Of a stretch of DNA of 64,000 bases, positions 33,506-44,205 are shown in pieces (position 1 is the stretch's first letter; the number at the start of each line of letters is the position of its first letter). The notes under the pieces are model-generated. The model made no database searches. It saw nothing but the letters and a program-made list of their open reading frames with translations, and was not told the DNA's origin. This DNA comes from Ceratotherium simum simum (lineage: Eukaryota; Chordata; Mammalia; Perissodactyla; Rhinocerotidae): NCBI RefSeq assembly GCF_000283155.1, contig NW_004454207.1, positions 13,739,035 to 13,803,034 of the forward strand, written 5' to 3'. A program made the translations under genes and the position numbers.

Positions 33506-35045
33506 AAGGTCTCTTTCTGCACTAAAGTCTTGTACCTTGTAGTGGAAGTGTCTATTTGGGCCCCTTATGGGGAATGAAGAGAGAAAAGAAGAAAAGTGAA
33601 GCGAAGTGAAGCAAAAGGACAAAGAGAAAGACGTAGAGCTCCCTTTCTGAAATCGCCTTGTCGTCCTACCCATTTTTATTCAGGTTATGATGAATTAATG
33701 TTGGGTGAGTTCCAGAGACTTCAAAACTGTCATGATTTTTATAGTTCTAACATGTGGTCTTCTGTTGGTTCAAGAAAGCAATTATATCCACATATATGAG
33801 GGCAGCCCTGGAAGAATCTGCAGTAACAATCATTCAGAAGTTTATCTTGACAATCTCTGGTTGTTGAAATTAAGTTTTCACATTCAAACTTCTGTTTGCT
33901 ATTCATTCAGGAGTAGAACAATTGATATTAAGATGAATAAGGAAGAACACTTTACCTCTCTCCCTTCTTCACATCACTGTACTTAAGGTACGTTCTCCTG
34001 GGGTGCCAAGCCCATAGCAAATATTTGAAAGGCACTAGATAATAGTGTTTAATTCATCAATATGGATCCCAAAGTGTTCACCAGTTTTGGCAGCTAAAGG
34101 AGAAATCATTCCTTGGGTGGTAGCAGAGACTAGTAAGGTTTCCCAGTACAACAATAGTCATGATAGGGGGCAGCAGTCTGTGGATGATTAGTATGATGTG
34201 GTGGTATGAAGTGAGCAGAGGTCAATTAGTGTAGCACAACATCATGGGTCAATTCCACCTTAGTTCATTGCAGTAAATAACTCTGGGAACTGAAATGTCA
34301 TATTGATTCACTATAGACCCAACATATAGAACTTGCTAGGTGCAGCATCTATGGTAAGCCCTCCATTTGAGCAGCTGAGTCCTGTAAGTGCTAAGATCTA
34401 GGAAATGCTCAAGCTTCCCTCTAACGATAGTTAACCAAGTTTCTCTTTATAGGCCCGATATAGGGGGTGAGCCCTCCATTTCAGTGAGCTTCTCTCTTCT
34501 CCTTACCTATAAAACCCTTGACATTCATGAATAACTACCGTATCACCTGATTCTCCTCAATAGACTATGAACATTGCAATAAATAAAAAATAACAGACCC
34601 AAATTGGGGGAGAATACTGGGCAGTAGACTAGGTTCACTCGCTAACTAAGTGACTCACTTCTGCATACCAGCCTCATGGTACATGAAGTTCCAATTTGTG
34701 CTTTGGGGCACTTGCGAATTATTACATGTCATAGGTGTTTGGGGTCTCTGAGGAAGAGTTGAAACTGTTCCCTTTAAATCTGAGAATGCCAATGGTTTAC
34801 CGGAGTTTGTACATCTTAGAGTACCTGAAAGAGAAAAAAGGACATTTCTTTCCATAGTCATGTCATTACTGCAGATGCCAGAGTGTCATTTGGTTCAAAC
34901 AGAAAACTAAAGGTGTCTCATCTTCTGAGTGGGCAGTTTATTTTTTCTACTTTGTTGTATATGCCCTTGAGACCTGTATATGTTTATGTCTTTTAATTTC
35001 CGGGAGTGTCAGTGGATCTGATTTCAGAACAAGATGAATCTTAGT
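33506..35045. other. Unique sequence, nothing recognised
   Basis: No repeat family or gene that I can support. A 93-codon frame at 33705-33986 has no recognisable motif. Confidence 0.4.
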
Positions 35046-35245
35046 TTGGCCTCTTGGCACTGCAACTTATAATCTGTTTGGCTTTGGGCAAAGTACTAGA
35101 CCTTTCTACGCCTCTTCAGTTTTCTTATCTCACAATGCCTTCCTCGCAAGGATTGTATAAAGATTTAATGAAATAAAGAAAGTAATGTGCAACACAGAGC
35201 ATGGTACAAATTAGGTGCTCAACAAATACCAGTTCCCTTCTCCCT
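35046..35245 (+). mobile_element. MIR SINE, plus strand
   Basis: GGCTTTGGGCAAAGTACTAG, CAGTTTTCTTATCTCACAATG, AGATTTAATGAAATAAAG and TAGGTGCTCAACAAATACC follow MIR order. Confidence 0.8.
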
Positions 35246-35369
35246 ACTCTTCATTTTTCTAAGTAGGATTATAATTCACCAATATCATAGATGTCTTGAA
35301 AAAATTCTAAAGATTGCTAAATATGAATACTCTTTCCCAAAGTTCTAGTATTCCTCTAATGTAAACAGG

Positions 35370-35450
35370 GGCTTTGTGTTTGTGTGTATCCACAATGAGG
35401 GTGTGAGTGCGTGTGCTTGTGATCATTTGTGTATGTGTGTGAACTGGAAA
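35370..35450. repeat. Degenerate GT-rich tract
   Basis: Imperfect GTGTGTGT stretches separated by non-repeat bases, likely an old decayed microsatellite. Confidence 0.6.
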
Positions 35451-35510
35451 TAGAAAGGAAATAGTAAACAGGTGCAGGTCCGAGCCCACTTATTATAATC
35501 CATGAGTTGG

Positions 35511-35817
35511 GGGCCAGCCCCACGGCTTAGCGGTTAAGTGCGCACGCTCCGCTACTGGTGGCCCAGGTTCAGATCCCGGGTGCGCACTGACGCACCGCTT
35601 GTCTGGCCATGCTGAGGCCGTGTCCCACATACAGCAACTAGAAGGATGTGCAACTATGACATACAACTATCTACTGGGGCTTTGGGGAGAAAAAGGGCAA
35701 AAAAAAAGGAGGAGGATTGGCAATAGATGTTAGCTCAGGGCCGGTCTTCCTCAGCAAAAAGAGGAGGATTGGCATGGATGTTAGCTCAGGGCTGATCTTC
35801 CTCACACACACAAAAAA
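35511..35817 (+). mobile_element. Composite ERE SINE carrying both tail types
   Basis: The head GGGCCAGCCCCACGGCTTAG and B-box-like GGTTCAGATCC are followed by the short-type tail (TACAACTATCTACTGGGGC). Without a break come two long-type units (GATGTTAGCTCAGGGC ... CTTCCTCA). A perfect 16-bp TSD ATAATCCATGAGTTGG at 35495-35510 and 35818-35833 shows the 307 bases inserted as one unit. Confidence 0.96.
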
Positions 35818-35833
35818 ATAATCCATGAGTTGG

Positions 35834-37189
35834 CTCTGAATCAATAACTCCTGTTAACCCAATTCTAGAATTCTACTGAAGGGAAGAATTGGGACCAATA
35901 TTTGATATTTGCATAATCCAGGCAAGAAATAATTTTATTTTCCTTCTAAGCCAACTTGTCAGGTAGCATCATATTTATAAAACATTCCTTCACACCAGAT
36001 ATAAAGTTTAAAGTAGGAGCAAAGAAGGTATATTTCCTTTAAACTTACTGTAAATAGAAAGCCACTATTGCAGCTCCAGTGTTCCATCTATCTCGAAAAT
36101 GGAGCCCAGAGAAGAAAACACATTTATGTCAATCACCAGGAAGTGAGTTTTGAGACTGAATTATCCAGATAATTGCCCTAATTTTTCATCCTGGCCTGTG
36201 ATTGTTTCCTTTTCTGTTGCCTTACACAGTTTTGCCTTTTTTCTTTGTCCTCATCATTTTGCACTTCCTGACATCCTCTGTGTCAGCTGGCCACGTTATT
36301 GACTTTTATTTTTGTGGAGGTCACTTCTGTAGGAGCATCTCTTCAGCTCCTGATTGCCCTTAGTGGAGAGGAATTTGAATAAAAACGTATGAGAGATGCT
36401 ATTGAGATGGGGGAAGGGTTCGCTGGTGGAGAGGTGAATCATAATGTGAAAGCTGTATAACTCAATCCCCCAAACACCCACTTAAATTTTGGCTCTTTGA
36501 CAATGCTGTCTCTTTGAGAAAGAAGAACAATTTGATCTGAATTCTTATTAGGTTCTGAGCCACCAAATTAGAATCTAATAAGCTCATTTGGAAGGGTTTT
36601 GAATTAGCTTAAAACAGACCCACGCTGAGCTCATAGAGGAGACCCTCCTACTCTTGCCAGACAACCCGTAGTTTGTAGACTTAATTTTCAAAGTCTCTTC
36701 TTTGTCTCTTTTCTCATCTTATACTTGTGCTCTTTTCTTCTTTCAAATTGACTTACTTCTAGCTATACCTTACACTTCTAGTGTGAACTGCAACAGATCT
36801 TATTGGTAAGATTCTTGAAGAAAATCATAAATTTAGAGAGAAAAAAAGACACCTTTCTTCAATAAGGGAAAACTTAGCTTCTGGAATCTTTCAATTTGGC
36901 ATTCTCCAGTAGTGCTAGTTACCTTTGAATGAGGAATATTTTGGCATATGTAAAAATACTCCAAAAATACTAAAATATAGCATTAGTTTGCTTGTAATGT
37001 ACATAAATGTAAAATTCTTTAGGAAAATAAGAATCTGGGAGCCTTAGATGGGTAGGAGGGGGAAGAAATAGTGTTGCAGTCAGCCTGTTGGATCTCTGAG
37101 GAAATGAAGGAAGTTAAAGAGGGAGAGAAATAGGAGTGGGTTGTTAGGTGGAGAAGACAACTTGGTGAGGTTTGTTGGGGCCTACTCTG
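35834..37189. other. Unique sequence, nothing recognised
   Basis: No repeat or gene recognised. The stretch near 36540-36620 has several ATTAG/CTAAT cores and could be conserved, but this is not demonstrable here. Confidence 0.4.
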
Positions 37190-37445
37190 GTTAGCCCAAT
37201 CCGTATGCTTCTATGTATTTCACTTTGTACCTGTGCAAATTTACCTGTAGGATAAATTACCAGGAGCGAAGCTGCATGGTCCGAGGGTGTGTGCATTCTT
37301 CATTTTGATAGTTATTGCCAAGTTGCCCTCTATAAAGGTTGTGTCTATTTATACTTCCATGAGCAATGTATTCATAGAATTTAGAGACCTGTTCTTTTTC
37401 ATTGTGTTTTAGCATCCCATGTTATGGATAAGAACTATGATGTTC
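37190..37445 (-). mobile_element. L1M fragment, minus strand
   Basis: GATAAATTACCAGGAGCGAAG, TGATAGTTATTGCCAAGTTGCC and CTATAAAGGTTGTGTCTATTT match the antisense L1M region just past ORF2. Confidence 0.78.
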
Positions 37446-37449
37446 ATCT

Positions 37450-38600
37450 AATACTCATTTCTTGGTAACTAACTTGGTTTACCTCTCAAGAAGATTTTAT
37501 TGTTGTTTGGAAATTTTACCAGTACTTGGCTATGTTGATGTTCTCCAATTATTACTGCAGGACACTTGGTGGATTTTACAACCTGAAGAGTCAACTTTCC
37601 TCAGCTCGGTGAACATTCTCTCTTTTATTTCTTTGATTATTCTCTCAACTCCATTCTCTCTGTTCCCTCCTTCTGAAACCCCTGTTAATATGATGTTGGA
37701 ACCACTGACTCTACCCTCCAAACCTTTTAGTCTTTGTCTCATACTCTTTAGCTTCATCCTTTGGCATTGTACTCCAGGAGAATCCCTTGATTTGATTTTT
37801 CTGCTTTTTATTATGACCTCAGCCCATCCATTGAGCTTTTTAAAAGTGGCTGTGACATTTTAAATTTTCAAGTACTCTGTGGCTTCCAGATGGAGGAGGT
37901 CATCGAGAGGACATAAATGCCAGTTGACCGGAGAGCTGGACCCAGGCAATTGGAGCTTCTTCATCCCCTCCCTCATCCTTAGAATGTATGTTCTGCCCAC
38001 TGCTCCCATAGCCAGAGCCCTTTTCAAGGACATAGCCTTGAAGAGAGTAAGGTGTTGTTGAGACCAGCTGGACCGAACATGTGACTGAACCCCGTTACAG
38101 CCTCTGGATAAACTTTTAAGATTCTGGCAGTTGGGTGCAGAGATCTGCTGGTCTTGCAGCTGCCCAAGACAAGCCTCGTATGTAAGTTCCCTTGCTTGTT
38201 AAACCTGCCACCCACCAAGCTGGAGTGGCCTGCCTCTTTCTTCAGTTTCTGCTTGCCCTCCATGTACAGGGCCAGTTTCAGCTTTTATCCGGGAAGCTCC
38301 CACAGTGGTGAACCAACGTTTCTTTTTTAGAGAAGCCTGTTGTCTCTAAATGGATATAAACCTCGCTGAAAAACTGAAAATTTTCTCCTATTTCTGTATT
38401 GTCATACTGTTTCTTGTGAAGTCAGTTTTTCTGGTTGTTGAATTTGGTGGTTTTCTTTCATTCTGTTGATTTTCCTCCAATATGCGAGGGTTCTTGGTTT
38501 TCTGTCCACGTATGTAGATGCTGGTCTAGATTGATAACTATTAATTAGTTGAAGCATAGTTCCTACCTCCAAGGAGAGAATCCCTGTTTCCTTGGCAATG
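37450..38600 (-). mobile_element. HAL1/L1M ORF1 block, minus strand, with insertion
   Basis: The minus-strand frame 37530-37757 contains SNIILTGVSEGGNRENGVER, clearly related to the L1 ORF1p segment SNIRIIGVPEGEE. Plus-strand text (CATCCATTGAGCTTTTTAAA, TCTTTGATTATTCTC) is antisense HAL1/L1M. After an LTR-like interruption the HAL1-like text resumes near 38330 and runs to the DNA transposon at 38605. Confidence 0.75.
37890..38325. mobile_element. LTR-like insertion within the HAL1 block
   Basis: This stretch is GC-richer than its surroundings and does not look like HAL1, while HAL1-like text flanks it on both sides. It includes GACCAGCTGGACCGAACATG and CTGCTGGTCTTGCAGCTGCC. Its length and composition suggest a solo LTR, but I could not fix TG/CA ends or a TSD. 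Confidence 0.38.
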
Positions 38601-38604
38601 AGTA

Positions 38605-38814
38605 CAGCTGTGCGCCGCATAACAACTTTTCAGTCAATGATGGACCGCATATACGATGGTGGTCCCATAAGATTAGTACCATAGAGCCTGGGTGTGTAGT
38701 AGGCTATACCATCTAGGTTTGAGTAAGTCTACTCTATGATGTTTGCACAATGACAAAATCACCCAATGACACATTTCTCTGGACGTATCCCCATCATTAA
38801 GCGATGCATGACTG
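38605..38814 (+). mobile_element. Tigger/Zombi-like non-autonomous DNA transposon
   Basis: 210 bases bounded by TA at 38603-38604 and 38815-38816, the TA duplication of TcMar transposons. The left end CAGCTGTGCGCCGCATAAC and the right end (reverse complement CAGTCATGCATCGCTTAA) are imperfect inverted repeats. Internal GGTGGTCCCATAAGATTAG and TAGTAGGCTATACCATCTAGG match a Tigger-type family with its middle deleted. No transposase; the exact family name is tentative. Confidence 0.83.
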
Positions 38815-38816
38815 TA

Positions 38817-39515
38817 AATGTTTTGATGCTAGGGATCCTGAATCCAGCACTTATTGGGGGAGGCAGAGGCTATATGGCTGCATGCCCTTTCATTTAGGGT
38901 GTGTGGGTAGCTAGTTTCTTGGGTGTGGGGGCTTCCCTTCCCTCATAATGGCCTTACATGACTCAAGGCACTGTCCTGTTTCTCCCACCCCAAGGGACAC
39001 TCTGAGGGTACTTGTCAGAACTCCAGTGCTATGTGCAGAGTTGTTCTGAATGCTTTAGTCTGAGCAAATGCCACAGCCATGGGTCTGTGGTTAGGGGATC
39101 AGTTCAGCTCTTTTCCATTCCTTTAGTTAATCACTTGACTGTCTACTTATTCTCCGTTCCTTTTCTCAGCCTCCATGGCTTCTGGCTTGGGGATTATTTC
39201 CGGCTTTTGGGAAACTCACGTTTTCCTGCATTTTTTCCCCTTTTGTCTTGACAAGTTTGCAAATTCCTCAACAGCGTTGAAATTTTCTGTCAATTTGAGT
39301 TGCTTTATGTCTTTCAGGATTTCCTCATGCTCTGGTCTTCTGATAATACCCTTCTCAGCATTCTAGCACTGATACAGATCTATTTGTATTGTTGTATTTC
39401 TCTTGTATTTTTAATAGGATTCAAAAACAGAGGAATATGTGTGTGTTCTCTATTACTAGTGAAATAATTTTGTTTCTTCAAATTAGTAGCTATTTTAAGA
39501 TAAATCTAATATTTT
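38817..39515 (-). mobile_element. Possible continuation of HAL1/L1M 5' region
   Basis: Sits where antisense 5' sequence of the block at 37450 would be expected and shares its pyrimidine-rich, TG-rich character. No firm landmark, so low confidence. Confidence 0.3.
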
Positions 39516-39517
39516 TT

Positions 39518-40146
39518 CCTGGCTTTAATGATGTATAATTGACAAATAAAATTGTCTATATTTAAGGTATACAGTGTGATGTTTGATATACGTATACATT
39601 GTGAAATGATCACCACAATGAAGCTAATTAACATGTCCATTAACTCATAGTTACTAATTTTTGTGTGTGTGGTGAGAACACTTAAGATCTACTCTCTTAG
39701 CACATCTCAAGTATACAATACCACATTATTAACTATAGGCACTATGCTGTACCCCAGATCTCCAGAATTTATTCATACTGCTTAACTGAAACTTTGTACC
39801 TTTGACCAACATCTCCTCATTTCCCTATCTCTCAAGCCCCTGACAACCACCATTCTACTCTCTGCTTTTATGAGTTAGATTTTTTTTAGATTCCACATAT
39901 AAGTGAGATCATGTAGTATTTGTCTTTCTGTGTCTGGCTTATTTCACTAATGCCCTCCAGGTTCATCTGTGTTGTTGCAAATGGCAGGATTTCCTTTTTT
40001 TATGGCTGAATAATCCATTAGATATATATCTCACATTTTCTTTATTCATTCATCTGTCGATGGACACAGGTTGTTTCAATATCTTGGCTATTGTGAGTCA
40101 TACTGCAGTGAACATGGGAGTGCAGATATCGCTTCGAGATACTGAG
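39518..40146 (-). mobile_element. L1 3' UTR region, minus strand
   Basis: TTTAATGATGTATAATTGAC, GTGAAATGATCACCACAATG, CTCAAGCCCCTGACAACCACC, TGAGATCATGTAGTATTTGTC and GGATTTCCTTTTTTTATGGC are antisense L1MA-type 3' landmarks in order. Better preserved than the L1M blocks. Confidence 0.88.
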
Positions 40147-40865
40147 GTAAATCTAGTATTTTAAAGGCCAGTCTCTTTTTCTTTGTCATTTCTGAGGTAA
40201 TATTTAAATTTCTTCTTTAGATTACCCCTAAACATAAATTGAAATCACTAATTGTGAAATTGATAATTATATAGAGGAGTGGCAGTGTCAGAATTTTACC
40301 AAGATCTCTTACTTTCACTTTTCATAATCTAATTATCATTGCTTAGATTCTCATTTCACAGTTGAAATGCCAAAATCAGGGGAATATTGTCTATTGTAAT
40401 TTTTAACTATGATTTATGGAAAACACACCTACTTATTTGCTCTTCATTACTTTCACTTTCTGTAAGAACTTGTTATTTATCACCTTCCACAATTTAGACT
40501 GAGGAACAAAACAAAATCGTGGACCCTCTGTCTCATATTGTTTTGTGATAATATATTGGTCTGAGATTAGATTGCAGCTTTATTAAGAATCCCTATGCTC
40601 TTTTGAAGAATTGCCTTACTTTTTTTTTTAAAGCAGTCAAAGCCTTTTAAATCTATGAGAGATGCTAAAATTATGATTGATTCTTATGCTTTTAAAATCT
40701 CCAATCTTTTTTCTCATTTTGAACTGGAAAAACATATTGACTTTTTTGGTGGAGATGTGACATTCATATTTATTTAGCTGGAGAGGGAAGATTATGAATT
40801 TGAAATTTCAAAGCCATTGCTTAGTCAAAGGGTAATGGAATTTTAGAGCTGAAAGGCATCTCCAG
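40147..40865. other. Unique sequence, nothing recognised
   Basis: No repeat or gene recognised. Confidence 0.4.
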
Positions 40866-40869
40866 ATAG

Positions 40870-41107
40870 CTTTGTGGTGATGTTAAACAGCACAGAACTG
40901 AAGTCAGAAAACCTGTAGTTGAGTTCCTCCTTTCCCCTTCCTAGCCGTATGACCCAACTCAAATTACATAAATTCTGTAAACTGTATTTCCTCATCTGTG
41001 AAAGGAAGATAATCCCTGCCCTGTTAATTTTATTGCTTTATTGTAAGGATCAAATAACACAGTATACACAAAGTATATTTGGAACTGTGACCTGCTGTTC
41101 AAATGTG
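40870..41107 (+). mobile_element. MIR SINE, plus strand
   Basis: TGAAGTCAGAAAACCTGTAG, ATTTCCTCATCTGTGAAAGG and GTAAGGATCAAATAACACAG follow MIR order. Confidence 0.82.
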
Positions 41108-41235
41108 TGATGATTATTTTTTTTATGAAGGAGAAAACAAACTCCTGTTTGTTAAAAGATTTGCCTAAATTCACCACCTAATTAGTGGTAGAGCCAGATC
41201 TCCTAAATCAGTCTGAGAATCTTTCCACTGGAGTG
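41108..41235 (-). mobile_element. MIR SINE, minus strand
   Basis: GATTTGCCTAAATTCACCACC, TAGTGGTAGAGCCAGATCTCC and ATCTTTCCACTGGAGTG are the reverse-complement order of MIR. It abuts the plus-strand MIR, giving a tail-to-tail pair. Confidence 0.68.
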
Positions 41236-42239
41236 TAACTGTGAAAACTTGCTCATCTGCCTAGCTGGATACTGGAGAACTTACCAGAACTCTAAAATTA
41301 TGCCACTCTCCATAAACACATGAACTTCTGAATCTTAGTAATGTCTTTTCCTGGATGAGAGGAAGCGACTGGTTTATTTTGACTTATCTTGTTTGGTCTG
41401 TAGCGGTGGGATAAACACCTAAAGCTGGTTCTGTTTTTTCTTTTACTAGTTGTGCTATGATAAAAATCTCCCAGATTTATACTTACAGTGGTATTTCCCT
41501 GCCTTAAATCTGCTTCTTATCATAACTTTACAACACGCTTCTATGGACTTTATTTTTTTTTAATTAATTTGGAGCCAAGCACTGCAGAAATGGCTTTTAT
41601 TTTTGTTTCTTATTTAATAGACTATATAGAATTCCCCACTCACATTTTTCTTTGCCAATGACTGTGCAATTCTTGATTGTTTTGTTTCCTTTTATAGCTG
41701 CTTCTATAAACTATCAAAAACAGTTGGAGGATGACTTTGTGCCTTAGTCTAAGATCAGGTGGAACAAAGTGGTCCCAGTTCTCTTCCAGAGTTCTCGAGA
41801 TAGTTAAAAGGAAGCTGAGCGCTTTGTGTTTAATAGAATCACTTAGGTTCATTAAGAAAAAGGGTCAAGACTAAGGAAATTGAATATTCAGATTTAAGAT
41901 AAAAGTAATTGAAAATTACAATATTGTTCACTTATCTGATGTGGGAAAATGGGCAATAAGTCATTCAAATAGGGAAAAGTGATGATTCATGTCCAGCTAG
42001 AGAAAAGAAAGGGAGAAAAATATATGAAAACTTTACAGTTCCTTCATATAATATTTTTAGAAACAAGAATGATGCAAATTAGAAAATATAGATGTTAAAA
42101 CAATAGGAATGCTTCAGAACTTGCAGAAAGAGCAACCGATTTTTTTTGCTAAAATGTTTTTTTCCATGGATCTATTTCCATTAATAAGGAGAAGATTTGG
42201 TGTGCAAATGGTCTGATATCTGCTTATTATCAGGAAGAA
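41236..42239. other. Unique sequence, nothing recognised
   Basis: No repeat or gene recognised. Confidence 0.4.
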
Positions 42240-42835
42240 AGACTGAATTTTTAAAATAAACTTTTAATTTTAGAATCATTGTAGATTTACAGAAAAGTGG
42301 CAATGATAGTACAAAGAGCTCTCGTATACTCCACACCAGTTTCCCCTATCGTCACATCTTACATTGGTTTGGTACGTTTTTCACAACTGATGAAACAATA
42401 TTGATATATTAGTATTAAGTCCATACTTTATTCAGACTTCCTTAGTTTTATTCCCCTTTTATCTAATACTCTTTTGTTGTTCCAGGATCCCATCCAGGAC
42501 ACTACATTACGTTTAGTCATCATGTCTCCTCAGGCTCGTCTAGACAGCAATGGTTTCTCCAACTTCCCTTGTTTTTGATGACCTTGATAGTTTTGAAGAA
42601 TACTGGTCAGGTATTTTGTAGGATGTCCCTCAGCTGGGATTTGTCTGCTGTTTTTCTCACGGATAGACTAGGGTTATGTGTTCTTGGGAAGAAGACTACC
42701 GAGGCAAAGTGCCATTTTCATTTCTTCATTGTAAGTTTCCTCTTTCTCTCCCCTTTCCGTACTGTACTCTTTGGAAGGAAGTTACTATATGCACCTCACT
42801 GCATATAGTAACTTATGGGGTGAGGAGGAAAGATC
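42240..42835 (-). mobile_element. L1M 3' UTR, minus strand
   Basis: TAGATTTACAGAAAAGTGGC, CCAGGATCCCATCCAGGACAC, TAGTCATCATGTCTCCTCAG, ATACTGGTCAGGTATTTTG and TAGACTAGGGTTATGTG are antisense L1M landmarks in order. Confidence 0.85.
42779..42814. repeat. Perfect 14-bp stem, 8-base loop inverted repeat
   Basis: Arms AAGTTACTATATGC and its exact reverse complement, loop ACCTCACT. It lies at the edge of the L1M piece and probably arose by chance or by a small inverted duplication. Confidence 0.85.
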
Positions 42836-43123
42836 TAATTTTAACTATAATGAAAAATCATTATTGTTGGCAAACATTCTAATCTTCAAGTGATCTATAT
42901 CATAATTGCGTTTGGCAGGCTCATTTGAGATGCGTGTTTTGCAGCTAATATCTTGGTAGGCAGATTGAGTGGCCATATTTCTTGGAGTAGGACCGTCTTT
43001 GCAGGTACCTTTCTTTGTCATCTGGGAGATGGCCAGAATTATAGGCTCTGAAAATTCAAACTACGGCTGCTACCGCTTCTCTGAGGTATTTCAGGTTCTA
43101 CCTGCCCTTGAGTCAGGTTAGAA

Positions 43124-43303
43124 GAGTGATTCTCACACCTGAGCGAGCATCCAAATCACCTGGAGGGCTCGTTAAAACACGATTCCAGGGCTCCACCCCC
43201 AAAGTTTCCGACTCAGTAGGTCTGGGGTGTGGTGTGAAAATTTACATTTTTAACAAGTTCTCAGGTGATGCGAATGCTGGGGAGGGCGCTTTGAGAACCA
43301 CTG
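43124..43303 (-). mobile_element. MER5A (hAT-Charlie non-autonomous transposon)
   Basis: GAGTGATTCTCACACCTGAG at one end and CTTTGAGAACCACTG at the other are imperfect terminal inverted repeats. Internal AAATCACCTGGAGGGCTCG, GACTCAGTAGGTCTGGGGTG and TTTTAACAAGTTCTCAGGTG match MER5A in reverse. Nearly full length; no clear 8-bp TSD. Confidence 0.9.
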
Positions 43304-43764
43304 GGGCTGACCACAGCGTCAAAAGACCTGAGTCACATTATTTTAATCCTGTGCTGAGCCGCTGCCACAGCATTACAGTTTGTTATTAGGCTTTTCTCTT
43401 TGACCTAAGGCTGCTACAAGAAACAACTGTTTAATATCTATCTGCTTCAGGCGTTTCTGTGAAGCTGATTCCATGGACACTGCTATTTGACAGAATTTCC
43501 TCTATAGAACGCCCCATTTGAATTCCTCCACTCGGAAAACCCTTTGTCTTCATTAAGAAACTGATGTAGGATCTGTTCTTGGCGAGAGAATGGGATAATA
43601 TGTTGCTTTGTCCTCTGGCAGGCTTGTAGTCTCAAGTAACACAGCTGCATTGACCCCTCTTGTTCCCGTGTTTCTTTATTCCTTCATACTACGGCCCCTG
43701 CTCCATTTTATTGTTTATTTTTGTGTTTGTACTGTATATAAGTGGCATATAATTCTTTTTGGAA
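43304..43764. other. Unique sequence, nothing recognised
   Basis: No repeat or gene recognised. Confidence 0.4.
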
Positions 43765-43955
43765 ATTAATAATATTAACTGGCATATACCAAGCACTTAC
43801 TCATTTAACGTTTGCATCTCCCCTAAGATTTGGATATATTATTATTCCCATTTTACAGATGAGGAAATGAAGAATCAGGTTAATCATCTTCCTAAAGGTC
43901 ACCCAACTACGAAGTGGTGGACTGGGGGCTGAAACCCACATCTCTCCCTCTCAGC
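43765..43955 (-). mobile_element. MIR SINE, minus strand
   Basis: ACCAAGCACTTACTCATTTAA, TTATTCCCATTTTACAGATG and AAAGGTCACCCAACTACGAAG are the reverse-complement MIR landmarks. Confidence 0.88.
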
Positions 43956-43994
43956 TGGTGCTTCTGAGTTCTCCTGAACTTACGCAGAGGCCAT

Positions 43995-44205
43995 GAGGTA
44001 TAGAAGAAAGAACCCAGGCCGCCATTTGCTGCTTCTGTCACTGGAACGTGGTACTTCTTTCAGACTCTGCCTCCTTGTTCCTACAATGGGGGATAATAAT
44101 ACTTTCCTCACAGAGTTGTCTTAAGTATTGAAGAAAATTATGGGTATAAAGTACTTCAGAGAATGCCACGTTCATGGTAGAAACTCAATAAATATGTTCT
44201 TTCTT
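43995..44205 (+). mobile_element. MIR SINE, plus strand
   Basis: AGGTATAGAAGAAAGAACCC, GGGGGATAATAATACTTTCC, CCTCACAGAGTTGTCTTAAG and GTAGAAACTCAATAAATATG follow MIR order, with the head diverged. Confidence 0.82.
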
